Below, in pieces: positions 1 through 3,434 of a stretch of 5,753 nucleotides of DNA (positions are counted from its first letter, which is position 1; each line of letters opens with the position of its first letter). The position numbers were made by a program, and so were the translations under genes. Origin of the DNA: Brevundimonas sp. UBA986 (GTDB taxonomy: Bacteria; Pseudomonadota; Alphaproteobacteria; Caulobacterales; Caulobacteraceae); the NCBI GenBank assembly GCA_002292165.1, contig DBBK01000138.1, forward strand, positions 1 to 5,753, read 5' to 3'. The notes beneath the pieces are model-generated. The model saw only the letters and a program-made list of their open reading frames with translations, had not been told where the DNA came from and ran no database searches.

Positions 1-218
1 CGGCCCTGGTCACCGGTCTCGGCATCCCGCCGCTGGCCCTGCAGACCGGTCAGGCGGGGCGCGAGATCCAGGGCCCGATGGCCATTGTCATTCTCGGCGG
101 CCTGGTCACCTCGACCCTGATCAGCCTGCTGGTCCTGCCCGCTCTGATCTGGCGCTACCTGCGCGCACCGGCGGAGTCGGCGCATGAGGCGAACGCGGCT
201 GCGGAGCAACCGGCCTGA
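1..218 (+). CDS. Heavy-metal-type RND efflux pump permease, C-terminal fragment
   Basis: This is the 3' end of a gene that starts outside the window; 71 codons remain, read from base 3 to the TGA at 216-218. The fragment carries the typical end of the HME-RND permeases (CzcA/CusA family): a GREIQGPMA turn followed by the last transmembrane helix, ILGGLVTSTLISLLVLPAL. Family members are inner-membrane, proton-driven trimers of about 1,000 residues or more that export divalent or monovalent metal ions through a periplasmic adaptor and an outer-membrane channel. The GGLVTSTL...VLPAL form resembles CzcA/CusA more than the drug-exporting HAE branch, but the substrate-defining residues lie outside the window, so the metal cannot be named. 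After the helix there is a soluble tail of about 20 residues rich in Ala and Glu. The stop overlaps the next start in TGATG, which suggests translational coupling with the DedA gene. Confidence 0.88.
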   Translation, partial: ALVTGLGIPPLALQTGQAGREIQGPMAIVILGGLVTSTLISLLVLPALIWRYLRAPAESAHEANAAAEQPA

Positions 219-838
219 TGTTCGATCTGATCGTTCAGATCATTGCGGTTACCGGCGTGCTCGGCGTCGCGTTTCTGATGTTCGCTGAAAACGTCTTCCC
301 GCCCCTGCCCTCCGAGGTGATCATGCCGCTGGCGGGGTTCGCGGCGGCCCGGGGGGATTTCAGCCTGACCCTGCTGGTGGCGGCGGGCACGCTCGGTGCT
401 GTGGCGGGCGCCTGGGTCTGGTACGAAGTCGGCCGCAGGGTGGGACTGGATCGCCTGCGGCGCTGGTCCGCCGTGCACGGGCGCTGGTTCACGCTCGCGC
501 CCGAGGACATCGATGGCGCTGCAAAAGTCTTCGACCGCCTTGGCGGGCCGGCGGTCATGATCGGACGCCTTATCCCGACTGTGCGGACCTTCATCTCCAT
601 TCCGGCCGGCGTGACAGGAATGGGCATGGGGCGTTTTCTGGCCTGGACCACCGCAGGAACGGCGGCCTTCACCTTCGCGCTGGCCTATGCAGGGTATCGT
701 CTTGAAGCGCACTACGACCGGGTCGAGGCCTGGCTCAACCCGGTCACTGCGTTCGTGCTGGTTGCGGCGGTCGCGGCCTATCTTTACCGGCTTGTCGCCT
801 TCCGCCGCCGCCTCCGCAAAGGAGACGACGATGTCTGA
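218..838 (+). CDS. DedA family (VTT domain) integral membrane protein
   Basis: The 206-residue product is a multi-pass inner-membrane protein of the DedA/VTT (formerly SNARE-associated) family. Members are known or proposed to flip phospholipids or undecaprenyl phosphate and depend on the proton motive force. Family marks seen here are an N-terminal hydrophobic helix (about 5-23), the acidic re-entrant motif ENVFPPLPSE (24-33), a Gly/Ala-rich helix with GAWVWYEVGRRVG (64-76), and the signature GRLIPTVRTFISIPAG (116-131) with the conserved arginines R117 and R123. Two further hydrophobic stretches (about 140-159 and 176-194) and a basic end (RRRLRK) follow. Length is normal for the family. The ATG at 218 overlaps the stop of the efflux-pump gene, so the start is fixed by context and expression is probably coupled to the pump. 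The substrate cannot be told from sequence. The family call is firm; a specific role in metal resistance is only inferred from the neighbour. Confidence 0.93.
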   Translation: MFDLIVQIIAVTGVLGVAFLMFAENVFPPLPSEVIMPLAGFAAARGDFSLTLLVAAGTLGAVAGAWVWYEVGRRVGLDRLRRWSAVHGRWFTLAPEDIDGAAKVFDRLGGPAVMIGRLIPTVRTFISIPAGVTGMGMGRFLAWTTAGTAAFTFALAYAGYRLEAHYDRVEAWLNPVTAFVLVAAVAAYLYRLVAFRRRLRKGDDDV

Positions 839-859
839 GACTCTCGTCTTCCGCCCGGA

Positions 860-900
860 TCACCGGAACCCCGAAGCGCGCCGCCCGGGGATTCCGGTGA
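860..900. terminator. GC-rich hairpin between convergent genes, possible two-way terminator
   Basis: The arms 860-873 (TCACCGGAACCCCG) and 886-900 (CGGGGATTCCGGTGA) pair over 14 bp with one bulged A at 891 and a 12-base loop. The hairpin sits inside the 75-base gap between the stop of the DedA gene (838) and the stop of the convergent PepSY gene (914), where a shared terminator is expected. Neither strand has a T tract after the stem, so it is not a canonical intrinsic terminator. It may pause RNA polymerase or protect 3' ends instead. The pairing is seen directly; the function is inferred. Confidence 0.45.
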
Positions 901-913
901 AGCCGTTCGAGGA

Positions 914-1264
914 TCAGTCGTCGGCGCCTTCGTGGCCTTCGTGCTCTTCACCCTCGTCCTCGTCGTCCGGGCCGATTTCCTTGACGGCGCCGGTGCGGGC
1001 GTCGATCTCGACGCTGATGTCGCCGGTCGAGGCGATGGTGGTGACGATCCAGGCCGGTCCGCCGTGCTCTTCCTCCAGCGAGACCTCCACGGCGTGGCCG
1101 TGGCTTTCGGTCTCCGCCGTCGAAATGGCGGTCGCGATCGGCACGGTGGCGCGGGCCAGCAGGGCCGCATCCTCGCTCTCGGCCGGACGGGCGGTCGCGA
1201 CGCCGGCCGCGGCGGCTCCGGCGACGCCGAGCGCGGCCAGAGCGATCAGAGACAGTTTTTTCAT
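914..1264 (-). CDS. Exported PepSY-domain protein with acidic, His-containing tail
   Basis: The gene encodes 116 residues. An N-terminal signal peptide is clear: MKKLSLIALAAL, a long Ala/Gly hydrophobic core, and a likely cleavage after ATA (residues 23-25), so the mature protein should be periplasmic. Residues about 41-97 match a single PepSY-like domain, ending in the usual pattern W-I-V-x(9)-D-I-S-V-E-I-D-A-R-T-G-A-V-K-E-I. The last 17 residues (100-116) hold 11 Asp/Glu and two His (H108, H111), a composition that could bind metal cations. PepSY domains are known as inhibitory or chaperone-like modules and as small periplasmic proteins near metal and redox genes. The start is supported by AGGGAG at 1271-1276, six bases upstream. 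The gene converges on the efflux-pump/DedA pair, which suggests but does not prove a metal-linked role. The domain call is good; the precise function is unknown. Confidence 0.85.
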   Translation of the reverse strand: MKKLSLIALAALGVAGAAAAGVATARPAESEDAALLARATVPIATAISTAETESHGHAVEVSLEEEHGGPAWIVTTIASTGDISVEIDARTGAVKEIGPDDEDEGEEHEGHEGADD

Positions 1265-1453
1265 TTCGATCTCCCTGCAGACGAAGAGTCTGCGGGATCG
1301 TCGTACGCGGTCGGACCTGTCGCTATCATTGCCCGAACATTACGATGCGACCGATCTTCCGCACTCCCGGATACGCAAGATGATGCGTACACCCCGCTTC
1401 TCCCATGCTACCCCCCGCCTCGCGCTCGCGCGCGGCCAAGACAGGAACTGACC
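1265..1453. other. Divergent intergenic region between the PepSY and methyltransferase genes
   Basis: This 189-base region must hold the promoters for both flanking genes, which are transcribed away from each other. Apart from the PepSY leader hairpin I see no strong sigma-70 promoter. TATCAT at 1324-1329 is a possible -10 for the plus strand but has no good -35 at the right spacing. The end near the methyltransferase gene carries a C-rich run followed by alternating CG (about 1410-1437). No small gene with a convincing start and codon pattern is visible. Confidence 0.4.
1272..1297 (-). promoter_or_regulatory. Leader hairpin that pairs with the SD of the PepSY gene
   Basis: On the minus strand, just before the PepSY start, TCCC (1297-1294) and GCAGAC (1293-1288) pair with GTCTGC (1282-1277) and GGGA (1275-1272). 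This gives a 10-bp stem with a five-base TCTTC loop and one bulged A at 1276. The GGGA arm is part of the AGGGAG ribosome binding site. In the folded RNA the site would be hidden, so the structure could limit translation until it is opened. It lies six to seven bases before the start codon. The complementarity is seen directly; regulation is inferred. Confidence 0.4.
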
Positions 1454-2077
1454 GTGTCCGAAGAAAAGAACGCCGCAATCCGGCGCATGCAGATCGTTCG
1501 CAAGATCGTCCTGTTCATCCTCATCCTCGGCGTGATCGCGCTCGCCGCCTTCACAAAGACCCTGAACGGCGAGACGCCCTTCCATGAAATCCTGGAGACG
1601 GTCGGCCTGATCCTGATCGGGGTCGCCATCGTCGGCCGCGGCTGGTGTTCGCTCTATATCGGCGGACGCAAGAAGGCCGAGATCATCGATCAGGGCCCCT
1701 ATTCGATCACCCGCAACCCCCTCTATGTCTTCAGCTTCATCGGGGCTTTCGGCATCGGCGCCCAGACGGGCAGCATCACCCTGGCCCTGCTGTTCGTCCT
1801 GATCGCCTATGTGGTCTTCTGGGCCACGGTGAAGGGCGAAGAGGCCTGGCTGCTGGACGCGTTCGGCGAGCCCTATGCCGCCTATCTGAAACGCACGCCG
1901 CGCTTCTGGCCGAACTTCTCGCTGTGGCGCGCCGAGGAGACGCTGGAAGTGCGTCCCGGCTTCTTCCTGACCACCATCGCCGATGGCCTGACCTTCCTGC
2001 TGGCCATCCCGATCTTCGAACTGATCGAACGCGCCCAGGAGACGGGCTGGATCCACACCGTCTTCACCCTGCCCTGA
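1454..2077 (+). CDS. Isoprenylcysteine/phospholipid methyltransferase-superfamily membrane protein
   Basis: The 207-residue product is a polytopic membrane protein of the ICMT/PEMT superfamily, S-adenosylmethionine-dependent enzymes with the active site at the membrane face. Hydrophobic segments lie at about 18-33, 46-61, 91-103, 107-124 and 170-188. The family signature is complete: GPYSITRNPLYVFSFIGAFG (81-100), with the RNPLY motif at 87-91, then KGEEAWLLDAFGEPY (127-141), AAYLKRTPRFWP (142-153), containing the conserved Glu and the Y-x-x-Y...PRF-x-P cofactor-binding end. About 50 residues with one more hydrophobic segment follow, beyond the usual end of the core. Translation should start at the GTG at 1454, which has AGGA at 1443-1446 seven bases upstream; an ATG at 1487 is a weaker alternative. 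Bacterial members act on varied substrates (phospholipids, hopanoid or carotenoid groups, small molecules), and nothing here fixes the substrate. The family call is secure, the reaction is not. Confidence 0.88.
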   Translation: MSEEKNAAIRRMQIVRKIVLFILILGVIALAAFTKTLNGETPFHEILETVGLILIGVAIVGRGWCSLYIGGRKKAEIIDQGPYSITRNPLYVFSFIGAFGIGAQTGSITLALLFVLIAYVVFWATVKGEEAWLLDAFGEPYAAYLKRTPRFWPNFSLWRAEETLEVRPGFFLTTIADGLTFLLAIPIFELIERAQETGWIHTVFTLP

Positions 2078-2092
2078 GGCCGGAACGAGCGA

Positions 2093-2491
2093 TCAACGCC
2101 TGCGCGTAACCCTGAGGTCGATGCCGCCGGCCAGGTCGAAGCCGGCGGCGGCGATGACCGCCTTGATCCGCTCGGCCAGGGCCTCGTCGACGAAGGTCGT
2201 GACCGTTTCCCGCTCGACGTCAACGAGGTTGATCAGCGGCATCTCGCGCGTCAACTGGAAGAAGATGCGAGGCCCCAGCACGGCGTTTACCGCCAGATAG
2301 CCCTTGTCCTGCAGGTCGCGGATGGCGCGATAGACGCTGGAGCGCGCCAGCGGATTGTCGGGATGGTTCGCGACCATCCACGCCCGCTCGACATCCATGA
2401 CCTCGGTCGTGCCTTCGAAAATGGCAAGCACCCGCTTCGACGTCGCGCTAAGGCGAACGCCGGACCGGCGGGAAAGATCGAAAGTGTCCAA
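2093..2491 (-). CDS. Fur-family-like transcriptional regulator lacking the classical metal ligands
   Basis: The 132-residue product has the layout of Fur-family repressors. A winged-helix DNA-binding region covers about 14-80, with the recognition helix ARSSVYRAIRDLQDKGYL (49-66), equivalent to the A-T-V-Y-R-T-L helix of Fur, and a wing ending IFFQL (76-80). A dimerisation-like half follows (about 86-128), ending GFDLAGGIDLRV, equivalent to the G-F-x-L-x-G-H-x-L-x-I end of Fur. The usual His cluster and C-x-x-C of Fur are missing: there is no cysteine at all and only one histidine (H43). Metal sensing as in Fur, Zur or Mur is therefore doubtful. The start is TTG at 2491, with CGGAG ending five bases upstream; an in-frame TAA at 2516-2518 and no ATG or GTG between exclude a longer form. 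It lies 111 bases downstream of the piuC-type gene on the same strand, so co-transcription is possible. Confidence 0.78.
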   Translation of the reverse strand: MDTFDLSRRSGVRLSATSKRVLAIFEGTTEVMDVERAWMVANHPDNPLARSSVYRAIRDLQDKGYLAVNAVLGPRIFFQLTREMPLINLVDVERETVTTFVDEALAERIKAVIAAAGFDLAGGIDLRVTRRR

Positions 2492-2496
2492 GCGGG

Positions 2497-2501
2497 CTCC
2501 G
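2497..2501 (-). promoter_or_regulatory. Ribosome binding site that fixes a TTG start
   Basis: Read on the minus strand, CGGAG ends five bases before the TTG at 2491. No ATG or GTG occurs between this TTG and the in-frame stop at 2516-2518, and the first internal ATG would cut into the DNA-binding domain. The site therefore decides the start of the Fur-like gene. Confidence 0.55.
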
Positions 2502-2550
2502 AGGGATGGCGCCGCTTACCGATGGCGGGGCCGAGCTTCGCCTAACGTGA

Positions 2551-2570
2551 CGGCGGCATTACATCCGCCG
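2551..2570 (-). terminator. Weak hairpin downstream of the dioxygenase gene
   Basis: CGGCGG (2551-2556) and CCGCCG (2565-2570) can pair around an eight-base loop, about 33 bases after the stop of the piuC-type gene and inside the 111-base gap before the Fur-like gene. The stem is only 6 bp and no T tract follows on the minus strand. It could cause partial termination or be chance in GC-rich DNA. Confidence 0.15.
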
Positions 2571-2602
2571 CGGGAAATCCATCTGCGACAACCGTCGCCT
2601 CC

Positions 2603-3286
2603 CTAGAGATCGCCCCATTTTCTGAGCAAATTGTGATAGAGGCCGGTCAGGCTGATCACCTGGGGATCGCGGCCGCCATGCCGGGCGGTCAGGGCCTGGA
2701 CCGAGCCGTCCAGTTCGAACAGCAGGCGGCGTTCGCCGGCGTCGCGGACCATGCTCTGGATCCAGAAGAAGGAGGCGACGCGCACGCCCCGCGTTACCGG
2801 CGTGACCTCATGCAGGCTCGACGCCGGGTAGAGAACCATGTCCCCGGCCGCGAGCTTGACCCGCTGGTCGCCATAGGTGTCCTCGATCACCAGTTCGCCG
2901 CCGTCGTAGCTGTCGGGATCGCTCAGGAAGACCGTCGCCGACAGGTCGCTACGGATGCGGAAATCCGACCCGGCCTGGGCGCGGACGGCATTGTCGACAT
3001 GAACGCCGAAGGTCTCGCCGCCCTCATAGCGGTTGAACAGCGGCGGGAAGACCTTGAACGGCAGAGCCGCCGACACGAACAGCGGGCTCGCGCTCAACCG
3101 GTCCAGAATCAGCTCCCCGGCCGCCCGCGCCGCCGGAGCGCTTTCCGGAAGCTGGCGGTTGCGTTTGGCGAGCGCCGACTGGTGTCCAGACGTTGCGTTG
3201 CCGTCGGTCCAGTCGGCCGCGTCGATGGCCTCGCGAATGCGCGCGACATCGTCAGAAGACAGAAGGTTGGGGATCCGGATGAGCAT
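2603..3286 (-). CDS. piuC: Fe(II)/2-oxoglutarate-dependent dioxygenase, PiuC/YbiX type (PKHD-type hydroxylase)
   Basis: The 227-residue product closely resembles E. coli YbiX and Pseudomonas PiuC along its whole length, and its length is normal for the family. It is a cytoplasmic Fe(II)- and 2-oxoglutarate-dependent oxygenase. The metal triad is visible: H96 and D98 in TFGVHVDNAVR (92-102), and H159 in SSLHEVTPVTRGVR (156-169), where R169 is the likely 2-oxoglutarate-binding arginine. Conserved flanks are PLFNRYEGGETFG (82-94), SDLSATVFLSDPDSYDGGEL (113-132), and the end LYHNLLRKW (216-224). Genes of this family are linked to TonB-dependent siderophore receptors (fiu-ybiX, piuA-piuC) and are iron-repressed; a role in handling the imported catecholate compound is proposed but the substrate is not established. 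Here it is divergent from such a receptor across a Fur-box-like site. The ATG at 3286 has only a weak AGG at 3297-3299 upstream, but it matches the family's N-terminus. Confidence 0.95.
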   Translation of the reverse strand: MLIRIPNLLSSDDVARIREAIDAADWTDGNATSGHQSALAKRNRQLPESAPAARAAGELILDRLSASPLFVSAALPFKVFPPLFNRYEGGETFGVHVDNAVRAQAGSDFRIRSDLSATVFLSDPDSYDGGELVIEDTYGDQRVKLAAGDMVLYPASSLHEVTPVTRGVRVASFFWIQSMVRDAGERRLLFELDGSVQALTARHGGRDPQVISLTGLYHNLLRKWGDL

Positions 3287-3341
3287 GAAGCGGTGACCTG
3301 ACGGCGGAATAGTGACGCTTTTGCGCCGCAGCCTATCTTTT

Positions 3342-3360
3342 GTGAATGGTTCTCATTGAC
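3342..3360. promoter_or_regulatory. Fur-box-like palindrome between piuC and the siderophore receptor gene
   Basis: GTGAATGGTTCTCATTGAC matches the classical 19-bp Fur box at 12 positions, including the full AATG-N5-CATT core, and is itself palindromic at six of nine base pairs. It lies 56 bases before the piuC start and 75 bases before the receptor start. It overlaps the receptor's TTGACA -35 element, and on the minus strand TTCACA (3341-3346) could be a -35 for piuC. Binding of Fe-loaded Fur here would block both promoters. The match is seen; iron control is inferred from the known regulation of these families. Confidence 0.65.
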
Positions 3361-3384
3361 AGATGCCGCAGCAGGTCGCAATCG
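3356..3384 (+). promoter_or_regulatory. Probable sigma-70-type promoter of the receptor gene
   Basis: A perfect -35 element, TTGACA, lies at 3356-3361. Seventeen bases later is CAATCG (3379-3384), a poor -10, which is common in GC-rich alphaproteobacteria. Transcription would begin near 3391, giving a leader of roughly 45 bases before the ATG at 3435. This argues against the in-frame ATG at 3363 as the start. The -35 is clear; the -10 is a guess. Confidence 0.45.
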
Positions 3385-3434
3385 GACCACCGCTTTCGCG
3401 AGTTAGTCGCAACAACAGACGGACCCCTCCCCCC

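Noticed and set aside
1410..1437. C-rich and alternating CG run before the methyltransferase gene
   Set aside because: Considered as a structured or Z-DNA-prone regulatory element, but it is short and expected by chance in DNA of this G+C content.
932..1453. Possible 174-codon N-terminal extension of the methyltransferase frame
   Set aside because: It is antisense to the PepSY gene and non-coding leader, its translation is Gly/Arg-rich without a domain, and a GTG with a good SD marks the true start at 1454.
1340..2056. Open frame on the minus strand opposite the methyltransferase gene
   Set aside because: Gln/Asp/Gly-rich translation with no domain; the plus strand has a complete methyltransferase signature.
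2633..3301. Open frame on the plus strand opposite the dioxygenase gene
   Set aside because: The opposite strand carries a complete family match with all catalytic residues, so this frame is a shadow.
3363..3434. Upstream in-frame ATG that would add 24 residues to the receptor
   Set aside because: It directly abuts the Fur-box-like site and -35 element, has no SD, and the added Pro/Arg-rich residues would spoil the signal peptide that begins at 3435.
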